This document shows, piece after piece, positions 8,222 to 17,006 of a stretch of DNA of 64,000 nt. Origin of the DNA: Phycisphaerae bacterium. GTDB lineage: Bacteria > Planctomycetota > Phycisphaerae > Sedimentisphaerales > Anaerobacaceae. The DNA is taken from the NCBI GenBank assembly GCA_017993835.1, contig JAGOLX010000012.1, positions 1 through 64,000 of the forward strand. Reading direction: 5' to 3'. The notes under the pieces are model-generated. The model was not told the DNA's origin and did no database searches. It was given only the letters and a program-made list of their open reading frames with translations. The stretch's first letter is position 1. Every line of letters begins with the position of its first letter. The translations under genes and the position numbers were made by a program.

Positions 8222-8662
8222 TCACTTGATGAAACGGAAGATCAACCCGTGGGGATAACGATAGTGATAGCCGTCATTAACCTTGAGCATGGCGATGACA
8301 GTGAACACGATATCCGCGAGACCCACCAGCGGCAGCAGGACAATCCCGATGCACACGAACCAGAGCAGGCCCGCCACGATGGCGTAGATGAACATCGTGA
8401 TCTGAAAATTCAACGCTTCCTTGCCCTGTTCATCGACAAAGGGGTATTGATCCTTCTTGATCAGCCAGATCACCAGAGGTCCCAGAATGAACGCGATGCC
8501 AGCCGTGGCGAATCCGGCGAGCCCGGCCAAGTGGGCGAACATGGCCCACATGCGTGCGTCCCTGTTCGATTCCTGGTCCGCGGGCGCGGTCGGGCCCTGG
8601 GGTCCTCCGACATTGGCGTAAGGGTTCTGCGGCGTCTCCGGAAGATCGTTCAGGTTTGCCAT
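8222..8662 (-). CDS. DUF4870-type small membrane protein
   Basis: A 146-residue membrane protein of the DUF4870 (Tic20-like) group; no precise function is known. A polar N-terminus (1-35) is followed by hydrophobic helices near 44-67, 85-108 and 110-135. Family-like blocks are MWAMFAHLAGLAG, FVDEQGKEALNFQIT and YHYRYPHGLIFRFIK at the C-terminus. The ATG at 8662 is preceded by GGAG at a good distance; a GTG three codons upstream overlaps that site and is less likely. A strong promoter-like pair lies at 8726-8754. The gene lies close behind the beta-helix gene on the same strand but appears to have its own promoter. Confidence 0.85.
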   Translation of the reverse strand: MANLNDLPETPQNPYANVGGPQGPTAPADQESNRDARMWAMFAHLAGLAGFATAGIAFILGPLVIWLIKKDQYPFVDEQGKEALNFQITMFIYAIVAGLLWFVCIGIVLLPLVGLADIVFTVIAMLKVNDGYHYRYPHGLIFRFIK

Positions 8663-8725
8663 GTGTTCCACTCCGTTTACCGATGCAATTCACTCACGTG
8701 CTGCACAGCCGATCCATGTCGCGGC

Positions 8726-8754
8726 ATTATGGCGTCGGCGCAGCCCGCGGTCAA
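8726..8754 (-). promoter_or_regulatory. Sigma70-like promoter of the DUF4870 gene
   Basis: On the minus strand, TTGACC (8749-8754), 17 bases, then CATAAT (8726-8731): five of six matches in both boxes. The start codon follows 63 bases downstream. Confidence 0.6.
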
Positions 8755-8783
8755 GAAGAACCCTACGGGACCCGTGGGCGTTG

Positions 8784-10724
8784 TCATTGCGGTCGCGGCC
8801 CGGCATCGCTCACGTCGATTGGCTCAATGCCCAATTCCCGCGCAGGCGACTCGGGGGCGAACCGGACTTCACCCTGCTCGTACGCAGCCAGCATGGGGTC
8901 CGTTTGGAGATTCGTACTGTCCGGCTCCAGGAAATAGGTCCCCGTCCGGTTGTATTGATCCAGCTTGCGGCATTCGACCTTGCCCTGGCCGCTGAAGAAC
9001 AGGTTGCCCACAGCCGTCGTGATCCCTTCATAGTTGTCGATCGTGATCCTTCCCTGGGCGTAGAGGACGTTCTTCTCGAACACATAACCGGAGGAGCGCG
9101 GGAATGTGATCTGCATGTCCCCATCGCTCACAAAGACGTTGTTGCGGATCGTGTTGTTCTTCGCCATGTGGTTGTGGGAGGGACGGGCGACGTTGATCGA
9201 GAGGTTCTTCTCTACGATACAGCCCTCGCACTGTTCGTCGAGGTAGTAGGCGGAGGCGCCGTAGCCGCCGGTATCGACGATGTCGTAGATGAAATTGTCC
9301 CGCAGGACGAGACCCTTGCCGCCGAAGCAGTAGATGCCGGCGCCGTCGTGGAGTTCTTGCATGGCGTGATGGATGCGGTTGCCTTCGATGACGTTGTTCT
9401 GCCCGCCGCAGGTGACCGCGGAGTAGGGCGTGCGATAGACGTGGTTGTGAACGACGCCGCAATCCCTGCCGCCCCCCGTCAGGGCGATCGCGCTGGGGTA
9501 GGTCAGGCCGACGTCGTGGACCTCGTTGTCCGCGATCCGGATGCCATCGCCCTGGAACCGGATGCCGCAGGCGCCGACGTGATGAGCGTGGCATCGCTCG
9601 ACGCGGAGGTTCGAGCCGGAGACCGCAATGGCTTGCCCACAAGCGTTGACGATCTCGATGCCGGTGAACGTGCAATCGCGCGCCGATACCGCGTTCAGAA
9701 CTCCGAGAAAGTGCCCTGCGCCGAAGCCGCCTGCTCTGAGCGGAGTCGTCGTTGCGCAGAGCGTCAGACCTCGGATGGTGATGTTCCTTATGGGATTGTC
9801 CCGCCCCCCTACGAGCGAAATGATGGACTCGACTGTCGGCGCGATGACGCGGGCTCTGCCCATGTCCTCCCCTGGCAGGGGCCGATAGACGACCTTACCC
9901 CGCGTACGGTCCAGATACCACTGGCCTGGTTGCGTCATGCCCTCCCGCACGTTCCAGACGACGTACTTCTTGACGCCGAACGCGCCCGGCGGATGGCCCG
10001 ATGGCGTGGAGAACGTGAGGGTATGCGAGGTCGGGTCATTGGCCGAGACACCCACGAGCGATTCATCCCACATGTGATAGACCGTGATCTCGACGTTGCG
10101 GATGTCCAGCCAGGGACCCAGGTCCTCGGGTTTGTACTTCATCGAGGTCAGTTCCTCGGTCGTGGGCTTGCGTTTCCAGCCGCCGCCTGTCGTGGACATC
10201 CAGGGCACGTCGAAAACGCTGGTGTGCTCAAAGAATCCCGTCTCGGGAAGGCGAGCCGGTGGGCAGTACCGCCCGTTGACGATCAGAGCCCGGAAATCCC
10301 ATGTGCCCTCCTTGACGCCGGGCAGCGAGACCGCGTACAGTCCGTCCCCGTCCGATTCCCAACCGGACAGCTCCCGGCCGCCGTACAGACAGACCCTGGC
10401 GCCGGCCGCCGTCTCGATCGTGAGGCCGTTGTCTTGCTGAGAGAGGATCACCGTCTCACCGAGAAAATACTCTCCTGCCTGGATCAGAATCGTTCTTGCC
10501 CGGCTCGTTCCTATCTGCCGCGCAGCCCGGCAGGCGGCATGAAGCGTCGCGAACGGGCCGTCCGTCCCGCTCGCATCAGGCCGGGCCAGCCGGCCGGACC
10601 ATGCGTCGTTGCCGTTCGGCGCGACGTGCAGCATGAGGGCTATCGTATCGTCCGCCGCCACGGTTGCGCCGCCGAATAGAAAAGCTGTGACGATCAGACC
10701 CAAGATACCGGAAACCGCTTTCAT
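8784..10724 (-). CDS. Exported right-handed parallel beta-helix protein
   Basis: A 646-residue exported protein of the beta-helix (pectate-lyase-like) superfamily, probably acting on a polysaccharide. A signal peptide (1-24) is followed by LHVAPNGNDAWSG (about 31-43), the usual opening of this group. The middle part is a beta-sandwich-like insert. From about 290 onward there are regular coils with NxI/NxV ladders such as NITIRGLTL, NNVIEGNRIHH and NNTIRNNVFVSDG. The frame is open to 10988, but the ATG at 10724 starts a clean signal peptide and has GGAG eight bases upstream, so the longer start is rejected. The substrate cannot be told from sequence. Confidence 0.82.
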   Translation of the reverse strand: MKAVSGILGLIVTAFLFGGATVAADDTIALMLHVAPNGNDAWSGRLARPDASGTDGPFATLHAACRAARQIGTSRARTILIQAGEYFLGETVILSQQDNGLTIETAAGARVCLYGGRELSGWESDGDGLYAVSLPGVKEGTWDFRALIVNGRYCPPARLPETGFFEHTSVFDVPWMSTTGGGWKRKPTTEELTSMKYKPEDLGPWLDIRNVEITVYHMWDESLVGVSANDPTSHTLTFSTPSGHPPGAFGVKKYVVWNVREGMTQPGQWYLDRTRGKVVYRPLPGEDMGRARVIAPTVESIISLVGGRDNPIRNITIRGLTLCATTTPLRAGGFGAGHFLGVLNAVSARDCTFTGIEIVNACGQAIAVSGSNLRVERCHAHHVGACGIRFQGDGIRIADNEVHDVGLTYPSAIALTGGGRDCGVVHNHVYRTPYSAVTCGGQNNVIEGNRIHHAMQELHDGAGIYCFGGKGLVLRDNFIYDIVDTGGYGASAYYLDEQCEGCIVEKNLSINVARPSHNHMAKNNTIRNNVFVSDGDMQITFPRSSGYVFEKNVLYAQGRITIDNYEGITTAVGNLFFSGQGKVECRKLDQYNRTGTYFLEPDSTNLQTDPMLAAYEQGEVRFAPESPARELGIEPIDVSDAGPRPQ

Positions 10725-10890
10725 ACGCTGCTCCAATCGTGGACGATCCATTGCCGTCGTGCTGAGAACAGGGCCCCATTCTACCGCACCGGGCCACGCC
10801 TGCGAAAGCTCTTCGGCCCGCACCCGGCGCACGCTCCCGCCGGAATCCACAAACCGCGGCCCCCGGCCATCCGTACACAGGCGTGACGTA

Positions 10891-10920
10891 TTGCCGCAGA
10901 CACGGGATCGCCCGTATACT
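10891..10920 (+). promoter_or_regulatory. Sigma70-like promoter of the ZIP transporter gene
   Basis: TTGCCG (10891-10896), an 18-base spacer, then TATACT (10915-10920), followed by GTGG. The start codon is 31 bases further on. The same TATACTGTGG string forms the -10 region of the promoter at 16850-16878. Confidence 0.6.
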
Positions 10921-10951
10921 GTGGCAGCACAGTCGCTGCGTGGGATTGGAT

Positions 10952-11731
10952 ATGGACGGATCGGCAAACGTAGGTATCGCGTTGACACTGACCCTGCTGG
11001 CGGGTTTGTCCACCGGCATCGGCAGCGCGATTGCCTATTTCATCAAACACCCCAAGGTCATTTACCTGTCGTTTTCGCTGGGCCTGTCCGCGGGCGTGAT
11101 GATCTACGTCTCCTTTATGGAGTTATTGCCCAAGGCGGTCGAGTTGGTGGGCAATGGCCTGGGCGTGCTGTTCTTCTTCATTGGGATCGGGTTCATCGCG
11201 TTGGTCGACCTGCTGGTGCCGGAGCCGGAGAACCCACACAACTACGAGGGTCTGGACAGGCCGGAATCGCCCGACGCCGGGCATCACCTCATGCGAGCAG
11301 GTGTGCTGACCGCCTTGGCCATCGGCATTCACAACCTGCCAGAGGGTTTGGCGACCTTTGCTGCGGCCTTGAGTGACGCGCACTTGGGCGTCTTCATCGC
11401 CATTGCCATCGCGATCCACAACATCCCCGAGGGGATTGCCGTCTCCGTGCCGATCTTCTATGCCACTGGGAACAAGAACAAGGCGTTTCTCTATTCCTTC
11501 GTCTCCGGGCTCTCCGAGCCGGTCGGCGCCCTGATCGGTTTTCTGGTTCTGATGCCGTTCCTCAAGCCGGCGGTGCTGGCCGGGACGCTGGCCTTCGTGG
11601 CGGGCATCATGATCTACATCTCGCTCGACGAGCTGCTGCCCATGGCCCATCGCTATGGCCACGGCCACCTCGTCATCTCCGGCGTCGTCCTCGGCATGCT
11701 CATCATGGCGTTGAGCCTGATGATGCTCTGA
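10952..11731 (+). CDS. zupT: ZupT-like ZIP family metal transporter
   Basis: Imports zinc and possibly other divalent metals across the inner membrane. The 259-residue length matches bacterial ZupT proteins (about 257). About eight hydrophobic helices are visible. The two signature metal-site motifs are present in consecutive helices: IHNLPEG (about 127-133) and IHNIPEG (about 156-162). EPVGA follows near 189 in the next helix. The His-poor loop near 90-110 (PENPHNYEGLDRPESPDAGHH) matches the variable cytoplasmic loop of the family. I chose the ATG at 10952 because the extra residues from 10883 overlap the promoter and would precede the first helix. It is convergent with the STAS gene, with nine bases between stops. 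Confidence 0.9.
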   Translation: MDGSANVGIALTLTLLAGLSTGIGSAIAYFIKHPKVIYLSFSLGLSAGVMIYVSFMELLPKAVELVGNGLGVLFFFIGIGFIALVDLLVPEPENPHNYEGLDRPESPDAGHHLMRAGVLTALAIGIHNLPEGLATFAAALSDAHLGVFIAIAIAIHNIPEGIAVSVPIFYATGNKNKAFLYSFVSGLSEPVGALIGFLVLMPFLKPAVLAGTLAFVAGIMIYISLDELLPMAHRYGHGHLVISGVVLGMLIMALSLMML

Positions 11732-11740
11732 GCCGGCAAG

Positions 11741-12076
11741 TCACTGCCCGTCGCGAACGATGTCGAAGACCTTCACCAACTGTGTGATCTCGAAGACCTT
11801 CTGAATCTTCGGGTCCAGATTGAACAACTGGAGACGGCCGCCCGCATCGAGGACCCGCTTGTGGACTTTGACCAGCAGACCCAGGAACGCCGACGACATG
11901 AACTTGACCTTGAGGAAGTTCAGGACGAGTCGCTTGTCCTGGTTGTCGCGTATGACGGGCAACAGGGCTCGCTCCAGCTTGCGGATCTGCTGGTCCTCCA
12001 GAATGGTCTCATCCTCGAAGGTCACGATGGTGACATCCGTGCCGCGCTCGACTACGATCTTCTCTTTCGACTCCAT
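11741..12076 (-). CDS. STAS-domain anti-sigma factor antagonist
   Basis: A 111-residue single-domain protein of the SpoIIAA/RsbV type. Such proteins bind an anti-sigma kinase when unphosphorylated and so release a sigma factor. The family site is visible in FMSSAFLGLLVKVHK (about 59-73), where the serine before AFLG is the expected phosphorylation site. The edge strands VTIVTFED and KRLVLNFLKVKF, and the closing GGRLQLFNLDPKIQKVFEIT, also fit. GAGGT lies five bases before the ATG. No anti-sigma kinase of the SpoIIAB type is seen nearby, so its partner is elsewhere. Confidence 0.9.
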   Translation of the reverse strand: MESKEKIVVERGTDVTIVTFEDETILEDQQIRKLERALLPVIRDNQDKRLVLNFLKVKFMSSAFLGLLVKVHKRVLDAGGRLQLFNLDPKIQKVFEITQLVKVFDIVRDGQ

Positions 12077-12333
12077 AGCTACCTCAGGGCTGCCCGCAGG
12101 GCAGGGTCAGTCCGGCAAGTCCGCGGGGCCGACTGGGCCCGCAGGAGGGGGTCCCCGGCATGACGATCCACCGCAGGGGCCCCGGCCTTATCGGGCATAT
12201 TCTATGCGCCCGCACGAGCTTCGCGAACAAAAAAACCGTGGACAAAATCACGCCGGATACGCCTGCGCCTTCTGGCAGGTCTACGCGATACGGGTTTGTC
12301 AGCATCCATAGACTGTGCCCATCCCCCTCGGAT

Positions 12334-12418
12334 TGTCATTCCCGCGAACGCGGGAATCCACATCCCGGGATATCTGCCATCCCATGATTCCTGGATTCCC
12401 GCTTGCGCGGGCATGACA
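12334..12418. repeat. Complete two-armed R3 repeat
   Basis: The left arm (TGTCATTCCCGCG, then CGCGGGAATCCA) and the right arm (TGGATTCCCGC, then GCGGGCATGACA) are inverted copies of each other, and each arm is itself a hairpin. Translations give RERGNP, AQAGIQ and WIPAFAGMT, which I recognise as the signature of a repeat found in very many bacterial genomes. A single arm occurs at 4950-4974. Confidence 0.88.
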
Positions 12419-12469
12419 AAATCTGCACAACGCCTCGCCGCAAACAGGGATGCTGCCGGCGTCTGTCCC

Positions 12470-12520
12470 CGGCTCAGGTCCTTCACTTTGCTCAGGACGA
12501 CGGAGTTGCGCTCAATCATC
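12470..12520. repeat. Probable dispersed repeat fragment (SEAKDL type)
   Basis: The reverse translation reads VVLSKVKDLS and the forward translation VLHFAQDD. These resemble a second common dispersed element whose translations contain VILSEAKDL and FASLRMT. Only a partial unit is visible. Confidence 0.4.
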
Positions 12521-12538
12521 GCTCGGCGCGATTGCAGT

Positions 12539-12566
12539 TTGCATTGTCCCTTGCCTGGGCTACAAT
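12539..12566 (+). promoter_or_regulatory. Sigma70-like promoter of the second beta-helix gene
   Basis: TTGCAT (12539-12544), a 16-base spacer, then TACAAT (12561-12566), giving a leader of about 90 bases before the ATG at 12666. It lies just downstream of the repeat cluster. Confidence 0.45.
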
Positions 12567-12665
12567 GCGGCCGAGGGTCGAACGCAGCGGCCGTCCAGTC
12601 CGCGAGGAACCCATGAAGATGCGTCGGAGGCGGTCTTGCTTCGGCTCTGGTTGAAAGGCACTACG

Positions 12666-14015
12666 ATGCAGCGGCAGAATATGAGCGTCTCAAGAGTATC
12701 TCTGGCGATGGTGATTCTCTGTCTGGTCGGGATGTGCATTCCGAGCGGTGGACAGACCCCCGCGGGGGGACAGGCCGTGACTGCCACCAATCGCCCGATG
12801 CGAAACAAACAGACCCTGGTCCTGACGGTCGGTCAGAAAGAGGGCGACTTGCAGGGCTCCGACGACAAGGTCATCCAGGCAGGCATCGACTACCTGCACC
12901 GCCTGGGCGGTGGGACGCTTCGTGTCGGGCCGGGGGTGTACGAGCTGCGAAACGCCATCTATCTGCGCCCCCATGTCACCCTGTGCGGCTCGGGTGAGAC
13001 GACCGTCCTGAGAAAGGGCGCCAGCGTCGTCGCGAAGCTCTCCAGGGATTCGGACTGGTACGAGTACGGCGTCGCGGTGAGCGAGGCCGCCGGCTTCGCG
13101 CCGGGCGACGGCGTCATGCTCCGATCGAGCACCGGTCCCGGCGCCTGGCAGTACGAGGTCCTGCGGGCGACGATCACCGCGATCGAGGGGAACATCCTGT
13201 TCCTGAGCCGGATGACCGAGGAGAACTTCTGGACGGAGACGGACGCGACGGCCGCCACCGTCTTTCCGATCCTCACCGCCGAGGACGTCGACGACGTGCG
13301 GATCGAAGACCTCGTCCTCGACGGCAATCGCGACCACAACGAGCACATCAACGGCAACTTCGCCGGCGCGGTCTTCATCCAGAGCTGCAACCGCTGGCAA
13401 TTCCGCAACGTGATCGCCAGGAGCTACAACGGCGACGGCTTCAGCTTCCAGGTCTGCGACGACATTCAGTTCGAGCGCTGCCAGTCCCTGAACAACGCCG
13501 ACCTCGGGTTCCATCCAGGCAGCGGCTCGCAGCGACCGGTCTTCCGCAATTGCGAATCCAGGGGCAACAGCCAGGGCATCTTCTTCTGCTGGGGCGTCTC
13601 CGATGGCCTCGTGGAGGACTGCACCCTCTCGGAGAACACCAACTACGGGATCAGCATCGGCCACCGCGACACGGACAACACCGTCCGCAGTTGCACCATC
13701 GAGCGAAACGGCGAGGTCGGCATCCTCTTTCGCAGCGAGGCCGGTGACTTCCGCTGCGGCCACCGCAACCAGATCGAGAGCTGTGCGATCCGCGACACCG
13801 GCGCGGGCAAGCCGGGGATCGGGATCGACATTCAGGGACAGACCGAGGACATCACGATCCGCGACACGCGGATCGAGAACGCATCCGGCGGCAACCAGAA
13901 AGTGGGCATTCGCATCGGCGCCCAGGCCGCCCGGATCTCGCTCCAGGGCAACACCTATGAGGGCTGTCCCACCAGCGTCGAGGACTTGCGATCCGCGGAG
14001 AACAAGTCGCGCTGA
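12666..14015 (+). CDS. Exported right-handed beta-helix protein
   Basis: A 449-residue exported beta-helix protein, possibly a polysaccharide lyase or glycosidase. The signal peptide covers about 1-30. The opening domain contains DDKVIQAGIDYLHRLGGGTLRVGPGVY (about 66-92), the alpha/beta start typical of pectate-lyase-3-like proteins. Regular coils follow from about 200, including VRIEDLVLDGNRDH, CESRGNSQGIFFCWG, CTLSENTNYGIS and CTIERNGEVGI, a pattern like the C/N ladder of beta-helix proteins. The frame is open from 12450, but that part is repeat DNA, so I use the ATG at 12666, or possibly the one at 12681. The ribosome-binding site is weak (AAAGG). Substrate unknown. Confidence 0.8.
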   Translation: MQRQNMSVSRVSLAMVILCLVGMCIPSGGQTPAGGQAVTATNRPMRNKQTLVLTVGQKEGDLQGSDDKVIQAGIDYLHRLGGGTLRVGPGVYELRNAIYLRPHVTLCGSGETTVLRKGASVVAKLSRDSDWYEYGVAVSEAAGFAPGDGVMLRSSTGPGAWQYEVLRATITAIEGNILFLSRMTEENFWTETDATAATVFPILTAEDVDDVRIEDLVLDGNRDHNEHINGNFAGAVFIQSCNRWQFRNVIARSYNGDGFSFQVCDDIQFERCQSLNNADLGFHPGSGSQRPVFRNCESRGNSQGIFFCWGVSDGLVEDCTLSENTNYGISIGHRDTDNTVRSCTIERNGEVGILFRSEAGDFRCGHRNQIESCAIRDTGAGKPGIGIDIQGQTEDITIRDTRIENASGGNQKVGIRIGAQAARISLQGNTYEGCPTSVEDLRSAENKSR

Positions 14016-14131
14016 CACCAAACGGACGAGGGTCTCATCTCTATGATTGGCTCGGTCCGGCCCCTGCTGCATCTCCGAATCGAGTTCGTCCCTCGTGGCA
14101 AAGGGACTGCGGAACGAGCGGCAGCGGTAGG

Positions 14132-14148
14132 GTGTGCTGTGCACACCG
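14132..14148. repeat. GGTGTGC-TGT-GCACACC hairpin
   Basis: A perfect 7-bp stem with a 3-base loop in a gap of about 250 bases that holds no gene. Similar hairpins occur at 15702-15718 (GGTGGGC-ACA-GCCCACC), and a decayed one at about 50583-50600, all preceded by GT-rich flanks. Confidence 0.5.
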
Positions 14149-14268
14149 TCTTGCTGGCGGATCGCTCGCGGTCCCCGCGAACGGCCGTGCTACACTTCGT
14201 CTATCAATGCGCCTCCCCCTGGATTGCGTCGTCTTCTCGGCGAGTAGCCGCAAACGGTGTGGGGGAAA

Positions 14269-15549
14269 TCACGCAGGGCGTCCTCCACTCGGCGTCGGGC
14301 CTATCCACTCCCAGACGAGCGACAGCCCGGCACCCACGATCAGTCCGAACGCCAATCCCAACAAGAGGATGTTCCTCATCTGCAGAGAAGACGCAACACC
14401 CGGCGTGGCCCACTCCAAGACGTGGATTCTCGCAGACAGCCTCCTAAGATCCAAGCCGCTCATCTTCTCCAGCAGCGACTTGCAGCGTCCTTCGAGCATG
14501 TCACATTCCGCACGGAGAAGTTCGCGCCGCGCTGCGAGCGCAGTGGCATCTGGGAGCTTGGCAAGTTCATCCTCGCACGACCTCGCGAGCTTCTGTTCTC
14601 TCGCTGTTGCATCCTCGCAGAGAGTCTCGGCAAGGGCAATATGCCTCCGCACAGCCTCCTTATCGGATTCCACAGTTCTTCTGACGATATGACTGCCCGT
14701 CTCCTGCCGAGAAGCAATCTGAGATCCTCCGTTGGGCTCCGCAGCCGCAAGCTCGGCTCGTATCCCGGTCAGGGCTTCTCCAAAGAGTTCCCATTCGCTG
14801 TCATCCAGACTCAGCTCGTGCCTCAAGACGTACCTGCGACAGCCATTCGGATCCGATTCGAGCATTCTGAGCGCGGCGCAGTAAGAGTTCCACTCGATGA
14901 CGCGCAGGCTGGCGGCGGTGAGCTGTCCTTTCAGATCATCCAGCGTCTTCGACATTGGCGTGCCCCGGGCGTATTCCAGCACCGCCGGATTCCTCCGTTC
15001 GAAATCCCCCATTTCCTGGCGTTTCTTCCACAAAGCCGCCATGGTAGTCTCCAAGCGGACACAGAGAGTCCTTGTCATGTCCTGCCTGTTTGACTCTTGC
15101 CAACGGCTATAACGGCAATAAGCTCGCGCCACGGCGTTGACGATCACAGCAGCCATGTTGGGGTCCTGGGACGACGCCGAGACATTGATGATGTCGTCTC
15201 TGCCGACAGTTGCCGAGAGGGTGCGAACCACATCGCGCAAACGACTTCCAGCCTGTGAGGCACCGATCCTCACCACATTGGGGTCCTGCAGCGCTTGCTG
15301 GACGATGACTCGACTGGTCAATATAGCGGCCTGCTGCTGAAGGATATTGGAGTAAACAAGTACATCCGAGGGCTGGTCTGAGGCGTGAGGGTGAGGGTAA
15401 GGGTTCTCGACGAACAGTCGCGCTGTGCCTGTGTACGTCCGTCCGATAGTCCGAACATACAGATAAGGCACGCCGACTCCAATGACTGTCGAGAGCAGCA
15501 TCAACAACCGCCCCCGCCACATAGCACGTAGTAGACCGAGTCTGCTCAT
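14269..15549 (-). CDS. Wzz-like polysaccharide co-polymerase
   Basis: Probably controls chain length of an exported polysaccharide, with both ends anchored in the inner membrane. The 426-residue protein has an N-terminal membrane helix (about 12-33) and a second helix near 390-412. Between them is a periplasmic region with a Wzz-like start (YTGTARLFVENP) and a long helical, charged stretch (about 155-375) predicted to form coiled coil. No Walker motifs are present, so it lacks the tyrosine-kinase half found in Wzc-type proteins. No polymerase, flippase or glycosyltransferase gene lies nearby, so it is an orphan here. The start at 15549 has only a weak GTGAG upstream. The gene is convergent with the beta-helix gene. 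Confidence 0.75.
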   Translation of the reverse strand: MSRLGLLRAMWRGRLLMLLSTVIGVGVPYLYVRTIGRTYTGTARLFVENPYPHPHASDQPSDVLVYSNILQQQAAILTSRVIVQQALQDPNVVRIGASQAGSRLRDVVRTLSATVGRDDIINVSASSQDPNMAAVIVNAVARAYCRYSRWQESNRQDMTRTLCVRLETTMAALWKKRQEMGDFERRNPAVLEYARGTPMSKTLDDLKGQLTAASLRVIEWNSYCAALRMLESDPNGCRRYVLRHELSLDDSEWELFGEALTGIRAELAAAEPNGGSQIASRQETGSHIVRRTVESDKEAVRRHIALAETLCEDATAREQKLARSCEDELAKLPDATALAARRELLRAECDMLEGRCKSLLEKMSGLDLRRLSARIHVLEWATPGVASSLQMRNILLLGLAFGLIVGAGLSLVWEWIGPTPSGGRPA

Positions 15550-16337
15550 TTCTCACGCTCGCAACACCAAGCTGAGTTCAACTACCATCATCACATTCCG
15601 GGTCCCGTGTGTCCAGGGAATTCTGACTGGCGGGAAGATACGTTCTCACGGAAGGGAATTCCGCGGGTATTCTGCTGTTTGCACGTTCACGTGACCGCCG
15701 TGGTGGGCACAGCCCACCCTGCCACGGCAGGGCAAGGAATGAGCGAATGCACCTTGTCGGCCAGTTCCATGTGGATCGGTTGGGCGCTGAACCGGGGGCG
15801 ACCGAGATCCCCCCGCGAACCTCCCAGCCGGCGTGCGAGACGGCGCTTGATCTTCTGCAGACGGTTCCTTGTCCTGTGGTTCACTCGAGATCTTCCTTGC
15901 TCAACGCGAACGGACTATCGTATTCATCGAAGACGCAAACGCCTCCCGGCTTCCCTCGCCGACCTGCCCGATATCATCGCGTGCTTGTCAAGCGGCAGGC
16001 AAGTGTTCGCCGAGTAGTGCCACACAGCAAGTCTGTGAAGACACTCGCGCTCGGATAGTATTTGCACCATACGCGGATTCTCCGGGCCATTATCAGAGCC
16101 TCCTTTCCGGCTCATCCGGTTGTCGCGTACTTGCTGATCCAGGAATCTCGCCGTCAGGATCGAACGCTACAGTCGCAAGGACAAGCCGTTGCGGTGGCAC
16201 ATCGACAATCTGTCCGTTCACCCAGAATCGTGCCCTTTTTCTGGATTCCCCGATGGCTCTGCGCAATGCCGCCTCTGCGATTGCGTATCGATGGTCAGAA
16301 GGCACAAGGAAACCAAACAGGAATAGGAGGTGGCAAC
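15550..16337. other. Long gap without a supported gene
   Basis: Several overlapping open frames of 100-185 codons exist on both strands (for example 15607-16017 and 15869-16423). None has a ribosome-binding site, a recognisable fold or a hydrophobic pattern. A perfect hairpin GGTGGGC-ACA-GCCCACC lies at 15702-15718. The rest looks featureless. Confidence 0.55.
15702..15718. repeat. GGTGGGC-ACA-GCCCACC hairpin
   Basis: A perfect 7-bp stem with an ACA loop, followed by CTGCCACGGCAGGG, which can form a second small hairpin. It is related in layout to the hairpin at 14132-14148. Confidence 0.5.
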
Positions 16338-16817
16338 ATGGCGTGCATCGTGGTTACTTCTGGTCCGTGTCGGGGCGACCGATACCCTCTCGGGCACAGG
16401 ACGAACGTCATCGGCCGGGCTGAATCGCTCCCGATTCAGGTCCTCGACGACCGGGTCTCGCGAAAACACCTGCAGATCCGTTTCGACTCCGCGACAGGCC
16501 GCTACCTGGCCCTCGATATGAATAGCAGAAATGGTGTGTTCATCAATGGCGTCAGACTCGCTGCCGCGACTTCACTCCGAGATCGGGACCGAATTCGTCT
16601 GGGTGGGACCGTCCTGCTGTTCGCTCAGAGCGATTCCGACGAGGACACCATGGTATGGCACCGCTTCAAGAAGGCAGGAGAACACCAACGGCCCACGCAC
16701 TTCGACCTGAGCGTCGAGGGCCGGCCGGCAGAGCCGCCTGTCTTCGCGAGCCGAAGCCGTCCTCTGCGAGATCTCGCGCTCATCCGGGACGGATCCGGGG
16801 TAGTGTATTGTCTCTGA
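16338..16817 (+). CDS. FHA-domain protein
   Basis: A 159-residue protein with one forkhead-associated domain, which reads phosphothreonine marks made by Ser/Thr kinases. Family features are visible in order: VIGRAES (about 25-31), VSRKHLQI (about 41-48), and LDMNSRNGVFINGVRL (about 60-75), followed by L.DRDRIRLG. These give the expected GR, S..H and N loop residues. The C-terminal 60 residues are unordered. AGGAGGTGG eight bases upstream fixes the ATG at 16338 and rejects the longer frame from 16062. It sits upstream of a cluster with a Ser/Thr kinase (23036), a plausible but unproven partner. Confidence 0.88.
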   Translation: MACIVVTSGPCRGDRYPLGHRTNVIGRAESLPIQVLDDRVSRKHLQIRFDSATGRYLALDMNSRNGVFINGVRLAAATSLRDRDRIRLGGTVLLFAQSDSDEDTMVWHRFKKAGEHQRPTHFDLSVEGRPAEPPVFASRSRPLRDLALIRDGSGVVYCL

Positions 16818-16849
16818 CCGAAATCTCATATGGGAGCATAGGGTTTCCG

Positions 16850-16878
16850 TTGCGAAAACCCGCCGGCTCGCTTATACT
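16850..16878 (+). promoter_or_regulatory. Sigma70-like promoter of the LRR/sigma/kinase cluster
   Basis: TTGCGA (16850-16855), exactly 17 bases, then TATACT (16873-16878), with GTGG after it as in the promoter at 10891-10920. The leader to the ATG at 17007 is about 120 bases. Confidence 0.65.
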
Positions 16879-17006
16879 GTGGGTGCCAGGCGCACGGAGG
16901 ATCTTCTCAGTCTTGGCTGGATTCACACAGATCGTCTACGGAGGAAGAATTGTCCGGGGGGATATGCCCGGCCCCATGAGCGGCCTGGCGAGAAAGGAGC
17001 GAAACG

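Larger units (their letters stand above)
12077..12665. other. Intergenic region with composite repeats and a promoter
   Basis: No gene is supported. The region holds the complete R3 element (12334-12418), a further repeat-like block at about 12470-12520, and a promoter for the downstream beta-helix gene. Open frames here translate into known repeat peptides such as VMPAQAGIQ and WIPAFAGMT and are not genes. Confidence 0.7.

Noticed and set aside
8661-10679. 672-codon open frame on the plus strand
   Set aside because: Antisense to the beta-helix gene; its start lies in the control region of the DUF4870 gene.
15607-16423. Several overlapping open frames of 100-185 codons
   Set aside because: None has a start signal or fold pattern, and they exclude each other. 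The real FHA start at 16338 has a strong ribosome-binding site.
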